A stretch of 64,000 bases of DNA from Streptomyces sp. HNM0574 (GTDB taxonomy: Bacteria > Actinomycetota > Actinomycetes > Streptomycetales > Streptomycetaceae): NCBI RefSeq assembly GCF_012726235.1, contig NZ_JAASAH010000022.1, positions 23,709-87,708 of the forward strand, in the 5' to 3' direction. Shown one piece after another: positions 26,105 through 33,777 of the stretch. How positions within the stretch are numbered: position 1 is the first letter of the stretch; the number at the start of each line of letters is the position of its first letter. Under the pieces are notes generated by a model, which saw nothing but the letters and a program-made list of their open reading frames with translations, had not been told where the DNA came from and made no database searches. Made by a program: the position numbers and the translations under genes.

Positions 26105-27307
26105 ATGGCGGGCGCGGGCACGGACGAACTGCTGACGCGGGCGCGGGAGCTGCTCGCCGCGCACCCCGTCGTCGACGGGCACAACGACCTGCCGTGGGCG
26201 CTGCGCGAGCAGGTGCGGTACGACCTCTCGCGCCGTGACCTGGCCGCCGACCAGTCGGCGTACCTGCACACCGACCTGCCGCGGATGCGCGCGGGCGGCG
26301 TCGGCGCGCAGTTCTGGTCGGTGTACGTGACGACCTCGCTGACCGGCGACGGCGCCGTCTGCGCCTGCCTGGAACAGATCGACGTCGTACGGCAGTTCAC
26401 CGACCGCTGGTCCGGCGAGCTGCGGGCCGCGTGCACCGCCGACGACATGGAGGCGGCCCGCGCCGAGGGGCGGATCGCCTCGCTCATGGGTGCCGAGGGC
26501 GGGCACAGCATCGGCAACTCGCTGGCCACGCTCCGCGCGCTGTACCAACTCGGCGTGCGCTACATGACGCTGACCCACAACGACACCATCGACTGGGCCG
26601 ACTCTGCCACCGACGAGCCCCGGCACGACGGCCTCTCCGCCTTCGGCGAGGAGGTCGTGCGGGAGATGAACCGGCTGGGCATGCTCGTCGACCTCTCGCA
26701 CGTCGCCGCGAGCACCATGCGGGACGCGCTGCGGGTGTCCGAGGCGCCGGTGCTCTTCTCGCACTCGTCGGCCCGCGCCGTCTGCGACCACCCGCGCAAC
26801 ATCCCGGACGACGTGCTGGAGGCGCTGCCGGGCAACGGCGGGGTGGCGATGGCGACCTTCGTCCCGAAGTTCGTGCTGCCCGCCGCGGTGGAGTGGACGG
26901 CGGCGGCGGACGAGAACATGCGCGCCCACGGGCTGCACCATCTGAACACCGGCCCGCGCGCGATGGAGATCCACCGGGCCTTCGAGGCGGAGCACCCGCG
27001 TCCGGTCGCCACCGCCGCCACCGTCGCCGACCATCTCGACCACATGCGCGAGACCGCCGGCATCGACCACATCGGCATCGGCGGCGACTACGACGGCACC
27101 GCCTTCACCCCCGACCGCCTCGACGACGTCGCGGGCTACCCCCACCTCGTCGCCGAACTCCTCGCCCGCCGCTGGTCGCAGGCCGACCTCGCCAAGCTGA
27201 CCTGGCACAACGCGGTACGGGTGCTGCGCGAGGCGGAGGGCGTGGCCCGGGACCTCCAGCAGCGCCGGGGCCCCTCGATCGCGACGATCGACCAGCTGGA
27301 CGGCTGA
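26105..27307 (+). CDS. Membrane (renal) dipeptidase-type metallopeptidase, M19
   Basis: 400-residue zinc peptidase or amidohydrolase of the M19 family. Ligand motifs are HPVVDGHNDLPWAL (HxD), LMGAEGGHSIGN (bridging Glu), VDLSHVAAS and LFSHSSARAV (two His), and IGIGGDYDGTAF (Asp). No signal peptide, so probably cytosolic despite the family name. The ATG at 26105 is nine bases after GGAGG within the purE tail; a GTG at 26099 is also in frame. Co-transcribed with purKE; a role in D-/L-dipeptide or related amide hydrolysis is likely, the substrate unknown. Confidence 0.9.
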   Translation: MAGAGTDELLTRARELLAAHPVVDGHNDLPWALREQVRYDLSRRDLAADQSAYLHTDLPRMRAGGVGAQFWSVYVTTSLTGDGAVCACLEQIDVVRQFTDRWSGELRAACTADDMEAARAEGRIASLMGAEGGHSIGNSLATLRALYQLGVRYMTLTHNDTIDWADSATDEPRHDGLSAFGEEVVREMNRLGMLVDLSHVAASTMRDALRVSEAPVLFSHSSARAVCDHPRNIPDDVLEALPGNGGVAMATFVPKFVLPAAVEWTAAADENMRAHGLHHLNTGPRAMEIHRAFEAEHPRPVATAATVADHLDHMRETAGIDHIGIGGDYDGTAFTPDRLDDVAGYPHLVAELLARRWSQADLAKLTWHNAVRVLREAEGVARDLQQRRGPSIATIDQLDG

Positions 27308-27324
27308 CCGTTCGCTTTCTCAAC

Positions 27325-27367
27325 CGGGCGGGCCGGAGCGGCGGTTGACGCCGCTCCGGCCCGCCCG
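27325..27367. terminator. Bidirectional terminator
   Basis: Arms CGGGCGGGCCGGAGCGGCG and CGCCGCTCCGGCCCGCCCG with a five-base loop, between the converging dipeptidase and LAETG-protein genes. Confidence 0.85.
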
Positions 27368-27380
27368 TCGTCCGTCCCCG

Positions 27381-28403
27381 TCAGGCCCGGGTGCCGCGGA
27401 GCCTGCGCCACGGGGTGAGGGTGAACACCGCGCCGCCCAGCAGGACGACGGTGCCGGCGGCGAGGCCGAGGGCCTGGAGGCCGCCGTTGTCGGAGGCGCC
27501 GGTCTCGGCCAGCCCGCCGCTCGCGGCTCCGCCGCCGGTCGACTGGGCCGCGCCGCCCGTACCGCCGCCCGCGGAGCCGCCCGTTCCGCCGGTGTCGCCG
27601 CCTCCGCCGCTGACGCCTCCCTCGTCGCTGGTGTCGAGTTCGAGGGACGGGCCCGGGTCCTTGCTCGGGGTGCAGGTCGTGGTGGTGCCCATCGCCTCGA
27701 CGGTGAGGACGCCCGGTGTGAGCGTCGACGTGCCGTCGGCGCCCGGCTTGTAGGTGCCCTTGAGGTCCGGGATCTCGACCGGGTCGCCCTGCTTGACGGG
27801 CTCCTTGTTCGTCGGGCCCGTGACCTTCACGGTCCCCTTGTCGTCCCCGCCGACCTTCACCTGCATCGAGGGCTTCACCGAGCCCTCGGGGATCTCGGCC
27901 GGGCTGTCCATCACGGACTTGCTGAAGGAGACGGTGAGTTCGAAGGCACCGCCCGCGCCCTTCGCGTCGATCTTCACCGGTGACGTGGCCTTCTTGTCGC
28001 CGATCGGGGTCTTGCACGCGTACGGGACCTGCACCTCCTTGCCCGCGAAGGTCTTCCCGTCCGTCTCGCCCCCGGAGCCGCCCGAACCGCCGGAGCCGCC
28101 GGACTCCCCGCCTCCGGAGCCCCCGCTTCCGCCGTCCCCGCCGCCTCCGCCGCTGTCCTGCCCGGGCAGGCCCGGCACCCCGGGCACCCCGGGCACGGAC
28201 GGCACGCCCGGCAGCTTCGGCGGCTCCCCGCCGCCCGGCAGCTCGGTCGGCACCCCGCTCGGGGCACCGCCCGGCAGCCCCGGCACCCCGGGCACACCAC
28301 CTCCGCCACCGGACTCCTCGGCCTGCGCCGGGCCCGCCGCGATCAGAACACCCGCGCCGCTCAGCAGCAGCGCCGCCGTCCAGGTCCGCCGTGGTTGCCT
28401 CAT
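27381..28403 (-). CDS. LAETG sortase-anchored surface protein with PGVPG-rich region
   Basis: 340-residue exported protein. Signal peptide 1-28 (ending AGPAQA). Residues 31-115 are low-complexity: collagen-like VPGVPGLPG units, then Gly/Ser runs. A folded domain spans about 125-260, with only two Cys (130 and 244, probably disulfide-linked). A Gly/Thr-rich spacer precedes the sorting signal at 298: LAETG, a hydrophobic helix and RRLRGTRA. LAxTG is the motif used by class E sortases of streptomycetes. ATG 28403 follows GGAG. It is a paralogue of the LPETG protein at 31088-31831. Last gene of a four-gene reverse-strand module; no sortase gene is nearby. Confidence 0.85.
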   Translation of the reverse strand: MRQPRRTWTAALLLSGAGVLIAAGPAQAEESGGGGGVPGVPGLPGGAPSGVPTELPGGGEPPKLPGVPSVPGVPGVPGLPGQDSGGGGGDGGSGGSGGGESGGSGGSGGSGGETDGKTFAGKEVQVPYACKTPIGDKKATSPVKIDAKGAGGAFELTVSFSKSVMDSPAEIPEGSVKPSMQVKVGGDDKGTVKVTGPTNKEPVKQGDPVEIPDLKGTYKPGADGTSTLTPGVLTVEAMGTTTTCTPSKDPGPSLELDTSDEGGVSGGGGDTGGTGGSAGGGTGGAAQSTGGGAASGGLAETGASDNGGLQALGLAAGTVVLLGGAVFTLTPWRRLRGTRA

Positions 28404-28512
28404 CAGCTCTCCTTCACGAATGCCCTGCCTTGCGGCAGGGAAGGGGACGAATCTCCATGCCGAGCGGGGAAGCGATCGCCGACGTGCTGTAACAGGTCCG
28501 ACGTGACCGGCC

Positions 28513-28680
28513 AAGGCCAAGGGCAGCAGCAACCGGGCGAAGGCCCAGCGGAAGGCCGCGCGAGACCATGCCCGGATCGCCGTCCGTGAGGTGAACGCGG
28601 CCGTCGGTCTCCAGGCCGCCGGGCCGGCCGCATCGGCCTGTGGAGCCGATGTCACGCCGGGCGGGCAGCCCTGGACAGCC
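28513..28680 (+). pseudogene. Decayed TnpB (IS200/IS605 OrfB) fragment
   Basis: The frame reads KAKGSSNRAKAQRKAARDHA then RIAVREVNAAVGLQAAG, then ACGADVTPGG. The first part matches the mid-protein segment of TnpB (KGSxNRxKARxKVARxHARIA). The second matches its C-terminal tail (xxDVNAAxNxxxAG...ACGADV). The RuvC catalytic core that should lie between is deleted, and there is no start. The remnant fills the 309-base gap between two genes of the surface module and runs opposite to them. Identification is by motif memory, not search. Confidence 0.6.
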
Positions 28681-28712
28681 CGGGAATCCACCTGCTCCAG
28701 CCGGTGGAGAGG

Positions 28713-29888
28713 TCACGTCGCGTTTCCCTTCGAAGGGGGACGGTCGTCGAAAGGTGCGGAGACCGTGCTGGTGCTGCTCAGCTCCGGGCCGCGGTCCGGG
28801 GTCGCGCCCGTACCGGTGGCCGGGGGTGCACCGGCGCCGAGGGTGCCGGGGGCGAACCAGGGCAGGGCTCCGGTGTGCGCGTCGTCGGTGGCGGGCGCGG
28901 GTTCCGGCGCGGTCCGGCCCCGGCCGAGGCCCGGGACGCGGGTGCGGCCGGTGGCCCGGCCGGGGCGGCGCGGGCGTACCCGGTCGACGGCGGCCATGCC
29001 GGCGCGGAAGACGGCCGCGGGGACGACGAGGAACAGCAGGGCCCAGAACAGGGTGACGCCCCACGGGCGTCCGACGTCCCAGGGCTGTTCCGTCAGCAGC
29101 TTCTTCCCGTACTTGGCGGAGACGGTGTAGTCCCCGTGCGCGCCCGCGGCCAGTTCGACGGGCAGGGCGACGCGCTTCTTCTGGCCCGGGTCGATGGTGC
29201 CGCTCCACTGGCGGCGTTCCCATTCCGGCGAGTACACGCCGTGCGCCGTGCCCGTCTCGAACACCGGGTCCTTGGCGGGTTCGGCGCCCAGGTTGCCGAC
29301 GGTGAGGACGAGTTGGCGCTGCGGCGGCGCGCCGAACCAGGTCAGCAGGCCGCTGCTGCCCTCCAGCCGCGCGGCCAGCACCGAAAGACGTCCGCCGCCC
29401 CGGTCCTCGGGCAGCCGCTTCACGGGGTGCCCGGCGACGGTGAACTCCGCGTCGGCCGAGGCGTACGCGCCGGTCACCGTGGAGGCGCGGACCACGCAGG
29501 GGCAGGGCTTGGGCGGCTCGGCGACCGGGATCTTCTCCTGGAACGCGCCGTCCGCGCCGGTCGTGACGGCACGGCCGGCCGCGTTGGCGCAGGAGTTGGT
29601 GCCGCCGATCGCGTTCTGTCCGCAGATGAGCAGGGTGAGCAGGCTCTCGGGACGCCAGCCGGTGCCGCTGACGGTGACGTCGCCCCCCGCACCGGCCTCG
29701 TCCTCGGACAGTTCGATCCGCGGCGCGGACCGTTCCTCGGCGACGGAGGCGGTGGCCGGGGCCGCCGCCGTGGACATCAGCGCCGCACCGGCGACCGCGA
29801 CGGCCGCCACCGCCGTGCGCAGCCGGCGGCCCGCGCGGTGCCGCACGCCCGCCCCCGCGCCCTTCTCGTGCTCCGGCCACGCCGTCAC
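28713..29888 (-). CDS. Exported single-pass membrane protein with Ig-like, neocarzinostatin-like domain
   Basis: 391 residues. A basic lead and hydrophobic export segment (TAVAAVAVAGAALMSTAAAP) are followed by an Ig-like domain (about 48-145). This domain, ELSEDEAGAGGDVTVSGTGW then LLTLLICGQNAIGGTNSCAN and PCPCVVRASTVTGAY, has four Cys spaced as in neocarzinostatin-type folds. A second extracellular domain follows, then a transmembrane helix (WGVTLFWALLFLVVPAAVFR) and a Pro/Thr-rich cytoplasmic tail. The GTG start overlaps the upstream stop by four bases (GTGA), so it is coupled to the DUF916-like gene. No known enzyme motif. Function unassigned; the context suggests cell-surface adhesion or display. 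Confidence 0.8.
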   Translation of the reverse strand: MTAWPEHEKGAGAGVRHRAGRRLRTAVAAVAVAGAALMSTAAAPATASVAEERSAPRIELSEDEAGAGGDVTVSGTGWRPESLLTLLICGQNAIGGTNSCANAAGRAVTTGADGAFQEKIPVAEPPKPCPCVVRASTVTGAYASADAEFTVAGHPVKRLPEDRGGGRLSVLAARLEGSSGLLTWFGAPPQRQLVLTVGNLGAEPAKDPVFETGTAHGVYSPEWERRQWSGTIDPGQKKRVALPVELAAGAHGDYTVSAKYGKKLLTEQPWDVGRPWGVTLFWALLFLVVPAAVFRAGMAAVDRVRPRRPGRATGRTRVPGLGRGRTAPEPAPATDDAHTGALPWFAPGTLGAGAPPATGTGATPDRGPELSSTSTVSAPFDDRPPSKGNAT

Positions 29889-30934
29889 TTCACCGCTCCC
29901 GTCGTCGTCAACTCCGTGTCTGGGGATGGTTCCTGGGCGCCGTCCGGTGCCGGGGGGCCCGCGTCGCCGGCCTCCGTCTCCGTGCCGTCCCGGCGGCCGC
30001 GCGCCCGGTGCACGTACCACCAGCGGCCGCCGCCGGCGCCGAAGGCGAGCAGGGCCGCGGTGACGGTCAGGGCGGCCCACGGCACGGCGGTGTACGCGGC
30101 GCTGTCCTCGCCCTCGGCGCCGCCGTCCGCGGTGACCGCGACCGTGACGTCGGCGGGGCCGAACGCGGGCGGGTCGCGCCACGGTTCGCGCAGGGTGACC
30201 CGCTGCCCGGGCAGCAGCTCGACGGGCAGGGCACGCGGCCCGGCCCGGGTCGCCTCGCCGAACAGCGGGTCGGCGCGGAGCGCGAGGCGGGGCCGGAGCA
30301 CGGTGTTGCCCCGGTTGACCAGCCGGTACGCAACCTCCGTGGCGCCGTCGTCCCGCTCGCGCACGGTGGCGTCCTCGACGCTCAGCGCCGACAACGCGGG
30401 CCCGGTGACGCGCAGTTGGAGCCGTACGCCCACGTCGCGGCCGCCCTCGCCCACCAGGAGGGCCGAGGGGTGGTCGCCGGGGGTGGCACCGGCCGGGACC
30501 GTCACCGTGAACGGCACGTCCGCGCGGGTGCGCGCCGGAACCCGGACCTCGCCGGCGCGCGCCGCGCCCTTGTCAGGGAAGGCCACCCAGCGGGCCGCGC
30601 CGCCGCTCCGCTTCCCGTCCGGGCCGGTCCCGCGCAGGGTGAAGGTGCGGGCCCGGTCGCTGTCGTTGGTGAGGGAGAGGGTGTCGCGGAGGACGCTGCC
30701 GGGCTCGCCCTCCAGGTAGAACTGCTCGCGCCCGGGGCCGCTGCGGCCCACGCTGGACGGCGCCGCCGACCAGTCCCGGCCCTCGTCCGCGGCGGCGGAG
30801 CCGGGGGTGCGCTGGCTCGCGGGGGCGGCGACGGCGCGGTCGGCGCCGAGTACGGCCGTCGCGCAGCACACCGCGATGACGAACAGGGCCGGGAGGGTCG
30901 TCGGTCGGCGCGGGCTCGCGCTGCGGATCGGCAT
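29885..30934 (-). CDS. DUF916-like (WxL-interacting type) surface membrane protein
   Basis: 349 residues. Signal segment LPALFVIAVCCATAVLGADR, then two beta-sandwich domains: one from REQFYLEGEPGSVLRDTLSL with SLTNDSDRARTFTLRGTG, another around LSVEDATVRERDDGATEVAY and VNRGNTVLRPRLALRADPLF. A transmembrane helix near 285-305 (AALTVTAALLAFGAGGG) and basic residues precede a hydrophilic tail. The order resembles DUF916/DUF3324 proteins, which in Firmicutes accompany WxL surface proteins. That relation is inferred from layout and motif feel. It is the second gene of the module, translationally coupled to the next gene. Confidence 0.78.
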   Translation of the reverse strand: MPIRSASPRRPTTLPALFVIAVCCATAVLGADRAVAAPASQRTPGSAAADEGRDWSAAPSSVGRSGPGREQFYLEGEPGSVLRDTLSLTNDSDRARTFTLRGTGPDGKRSGGAARWVAFPDKGAARAGEVRVPARTRADVPFTVTVPAGATPGDHPSALLVGEGGRDVGVRLQLRVTGPALSALSVEDATVRERDDGATEVAYRLVNRGNTVLRPRLALRADPLFGEATRAGPRALPVELLPGQRVTLREPWRDPPAFGPADVTVAVTADGGAEGEDSAAYTAVPWAALTVTAALLAFGAGGGRWWYVHRARGRRDGTETEAGDAGPPAPDGAQEPSPDTELTTTGAVK

Positions 30935-31087
30935 CGGCGGCTCAGCTCCCCTGGCGGTGCGTGTTCCTTGCCGGTCGGTGCGTGGTCCCGGGTGCTCAAC
31001 GGGCGTGCCGGGCGGGGCCGTTGAGGTCCCGCCGCCGGGTGCGCCCGTACGCGGCCCCGCGGTACGGGGCGGGGCCGGGAGCCCGGC

Positions 31088-31831
31088 TCAGCGGTGTGCG
31101 GTGGCGTTGCGTCGGGTGACCCACAGGGCCCCGGCCACACCGGCGAGCAGCACCGTGCCGCCGAGGGTGCCCAGTGCCACGGCGGAGTCCGCCGGTCCGG
31201 TCTCGGGCAGTTCGCCGGAGCCGCCGGCCGCCGCGCCGCCTCCGCCGGTGGCGCCGCCGGCACCCGCGTCACCGCCGCCGCCCGCGCCGCCGGCGCCGCC
31301 CGCGGCCTCGACGTCGAGGGAGAGCGAGGGCTTCGGGTTGTTCTTCGGCGTACAGGTGGTGGTCGTCCCCATCGCCTTGATGGTCAGCACGCCCGCGGTG
31401 AAGGTGACCTTGCCGCTCTTCTTCGGGGTGTACGTACCCGTCAAGTCGCTGATCTTGATGGGGGTGTTGGCCGGGATGGGCTTGTCGTTCGGCGGACCCT
31501 TGACGTCCACCTCACCGCTGTCCGCGCCGCCCACCTTGATCTTCGCGCTGGGGTTCATGGCGCCCTTGCCCAGCTCGATGGGGCTGGAGGAGACGCCCTT
31601 CTCGAAGGACATCGTCAGCTTGTGGCCGCCGTCGGCCTCGGTGCTCTTGATGTCGATGGGCGAGACGGCGCCCTTGTTCCCGATCGGGGTCTTGCACTGG
31701 TAGTCGACGTCCACGGTCTCGGCGGACGCGGTGGGCGCGGACATCAGAACGACCGACCCGGCGGCGACCACCGTGGCCATGGCGAGCGCCGGACCGCGCC
31801 GGCGGGCTGGACGTTTCTTGCTCTGGGACAC
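31088..31831 (-). CDS. LPETG sortase-anchored surface protein
   Basis: 247 residues. Signal peptide 1-37 (AMATVVAAGSVVLMSAPTAS). One domain of about 130 residues has just two Cys, at 46 and 160, exactly 114 apart as in the LAETG paralogue, and shares with it CKTPIG, KVGG and the block MGTTTTCTP. A Gly/Ala spacer precedes the sorting signal at 208: LPETG, a hydrophobic helix and TRRNATAHR. This is LPxTG rather than the LAxTG usual for class E sortases. The GTG at 31831 follows AAGGGGG. It is the promoter-proximal gene of the module. Ligand or function unknown. Confidence 0.83.
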   Translation of the reverse strand: MSQSKKRPARRRGPALAMATVVAAGSVVLMSAPTASAETVDVDYQCKTPIGNKGAVSPIDIKSTEADGGHKLTMSFEKGVSSSPIELGKGAMNPSAKIKVGGADSGEVDVKGPPNDKPIPANTPIKISDLTGTYTPKKSGKVTFTAGVLTIKAMGTTTTCTPKNNPKPSLSLDVEAAGGAGGAGGGGDAGAGGATGGGGAAAGGSGELPETGPADSAVALGTLGGTVLLAGVAGALWVTRRNATAHR

Positions 31832-31965
31832 CGGGTTTCCCCCTTCATCCTTGCTCGGCAAGTTTCCTGACGGCACATCAGATGGCCGCTGACAGTACGC
31901 CCGGGACCGCAACGATGGAAGAGATGCCGCACCCCTCAAGGGGCGCGGGGAGGGGCGCCCTCCTG

Positions 31966-32135
31966 GGGGCGCGGGGAACTGCGCGAACGACCACGGCGTA
32001 CGGGGCGGCCCGGTGACGACGGTTGCGCACCCCGCGCGGGGGTGGCCGCGCCGCGCTTGCCAGCCCTACGCCTACGGCGCAGTTCTCCCAAGCGGGGTGA
32101 GCCCGCGACAAGGGGCGCGGGGAACTGCGCAAAAC
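31966..32135 (+). repeat. Dispersed intergenic repeat, long form copy C with an extra core
   Basis: Core GGGGCGCGGGGAACTGCGC at 31966-31984, then a full long form to 32135 ending in a second core at 32112-32130. It parallels copy A base for base over most of its length (GTACGGGGCGGCCCGGTGAC, GCGCTTGCCAGCCCT, CCCAAGCGGGG). The 428-base gap 31832-32259 otherwise holds the LPETG-gene promoter region and a terminator; no gene seen. Confidence 0.8.
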
Positions 32136-32180
32136 CCGCACCCCGACGGCGCCGCACCCGCCCCCACATGAGCACCCGGA

Positions 32181-32223
32181 ACGCGCGACGCCCCCGCTCT
32201 CGCCGAGCGGGGGCGTCGCGCGT
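32181..32223. terminator. Terminator downstream of the anti-sigma kinase gene
   Basis: Perfect stem ACGCGCGACGCCCCCGCTC / GAGCGGGGGCGTCGCGCGT, 37 bases past the stop on the reverse strand. Confidence 0.85.
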
Positions 32224-32259
32224 AGACCGCGTACACAGGCGGCCACCGGCCGCCAACTC

Positions 32260-32925
32260 TCAGCCCGGGGCCGGGAGTTCGGCCCAGACCGTCTTGCCCT
32301 TGCCCTCCGGGTTGCGGACGACGCCCCAGTCGAGGCAGAGCCGCTGCACGATGAACATCCCGTGCCCGCCCGGCCGTCCGGCCCGGTGCGGGCTGCGCGG
32401 AGCCGGGGCGCCCGTGCCCAGGTCGACGATCTCCAGGCGGAGCACCTTCGCACCGGTGCCGATGCGCAGCTCCTCGGGGCCGTCGGCGTGCAGGCAGGCG
32501 TTGGTGACCAGCTCGGAGACGACCAGCAGCGCGTCCTCGGAGGCGGCCCGCTGGTCCGCGGTGGCCGCGGGCAGCCAGCCCCAGTCCTGGAGCGCCTGCC
32601 GGGTGAAGTCACGGGCGCGGGGCACGGCGCCGCTGACGCCCGAGAGCCGCAGCCTGCGCACCTGCCGCATCCGCCCGTCGGTGCCGCCCGCCTCGCCGGA
32701 GCCGGAACCCGCGCCGGAACCGGAGCCCGTACCCGGGGAGCCCTCCGGCACGTCACCACCGGCGGCCGCGCCGCCGCGCCGCGCGGGCGTGCCCGCGTCG
32801 CCGGAGCCGGTCGCCTCGGAGGAGCGCACACCGTCAGCCCCGGCCTCCGGTGCGGCAGCGGTCGCCGCGGCGCCCTCGGGCTCCGGAACGCCGTCGCCCG
32901 CCGGGTACGGCCGGGTGGTGCTCAT
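32260..32925 (-). CDS. RsbW-like ATP-binding anti-sigma factor / serine kinase
   Basis: 221 residues. The C-terminal 135 form a GHKL ATPase domain: N-box ALLVVSELVTNACLHA, G1 IVDLGTGAP, G2 GRPGGHGMFIVQRLC. In this family it binds an alternative sigma factor and phosphorylates a STAS antagonist. The N-terminal 85 residues are low-complexity Ala/Gly/Ser/Glu and absent from typical RsbW proteins. It lies downstream of the STAS gene on the same strand and beside a SigB-type sigma gene, so all three are probably partners. By recollection, the S. coelicolor equivalents are the PrsI/ArsI/SigI group. Confidence 0.88.
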   Translation of the reverse strand: MSTTRPYPAGDGVPEPEGAAATAAAPEAGADGVRSSEATGSGDAGTPARRGGAAAGGDVPEGSPGTGSGSGAGSGSGEAGGTDGRMRQVRRLRLSGVSGAVPRARDFTRQALQDWGWLPAATADQRAASEDALLVVSELVTNACLHADGPEELRIGTGAKVLRLEIVDLGTGAPAPRSPHRAGRPGGHGMFIVQRLCLDWGVVRNPEGKGKTVWAELPAPG

Positions 32926-33135
32926 CAGTGGTTCACCTCACCGCTCACCGAGTTACCGTCTCGTCGCCCCGCGCCTGTCCGGTCGAACGGCTCGACGAAC
33001 GTCTGCTGATTCGTCAGGTCTCCTGCCCTCCCGGCACGTGGGAACACCCACCGATTGACCGGGGGCTCTGTGATGCGCGCAACTGTTCCGTGACCCGGTC
33101 CACGACCGTACGGACCCGCAACGGGCGCGCCGAGC

Positions 33136-33516
33136 TCAGGACTCGGGGACATTCGACAGTGCCGCATCAAGATCATCATGCACCGTGAAGACGGCTCCCG
33201 CGCCCGTGATCTCGAAGACCCGGGCCACGACGGGGAGCATGCCCGCCAGGTGCACTCCGCCACCCACCGCTTCGGCCTTGAGTCTGGCGCCGAGCAGGAC
33301 GTTGAGACCCGTCGAGTCGCAGAAGTCCAGCCGTGAGCAGTCGATCACCAACCGGCTGTAACCATCGGCGACGCATCGCTCCAGTGGCTCGCGCAGCAGT
33401 TCCGCGGTGTGGTGATCAAGCTCACCCTCGGGTGTCACCACGGCGCTGACGCCCTGGTGCCGTACGTCGACCGTCAGCCGGCCCCGGCTTGTGCTGCCGG
33501 GCATCCCGCGGTCCAT
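33136..33516 (-). CDS. STAS-domain anti-sigma factor antagonist
   Basis: 126-residue RsbV/SpoIIAA-like protein. The phosphorylatable Ser is Ser68 in RLDFCDSTGLNVLLG. It begins RLTVDVRHQGVSAVVTPEGE and ends with the amphipathic helix FTVHDDLDAALSNV. In the unphosphorylated form it should sequester the ATP-binding anti-sigma factor and free the sigma factor. The ATG at 33516 follows GAAGGGG. It is transcribed away from the sigma gene, with 210 bases before the kinase gene. Confidence 0.92.
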   Translation of the reverse strand: MDRGMPGSTSRGRLTVDVRHQGVSAVVTPEGELDHHTAELLREPLERCVADGYSRLVIDCSRLDFCDSTGLNVLLGARLKAEAVGGGVHLAGMLPVVARVFEITGAGAVFTVHDDLDAALSNVPES

Positions 33517-33642
33517 GCACACCCCTTCTGATCGCCTAAGCGCCCATCACTGCTGCCCCCGTCAGGCGGTTCAAACCCTACGTCTTCACCGGCCCTGCCG
33601 GTAGCCGAACAACCCACACATTGGTGCAAATTCGGACAATTA

Positions 33643-33666
33643 GCGCTTGCCATGCCTATGCGCAAG
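33643..33666. promoter_or_regulatory. Inverted motif upstream of the sigma gene
   Basis: GCGCTTGCCATGCCTATGCG region with arms GCTTGC/GCAAGC. Its reverse complement shares CATA-N-GCATGGCA-N-GCGC with 34858-34880 beyond the other end of the sigma gene. It sits in the gap between the divergent STAS and sigma genes and may bind a regulator. Confidence 0.4.
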
Positions 33667-33777
33667 CAGGTAGCTCTAGTAAGGACCACCCAACCACGTC
33701 GGCCTTGGAGGCGCCGCACCCCGTAGTGCACGTCACGGCTTCGGCAGCCATATGCCGAGAGACTGATGGAGGATTCC

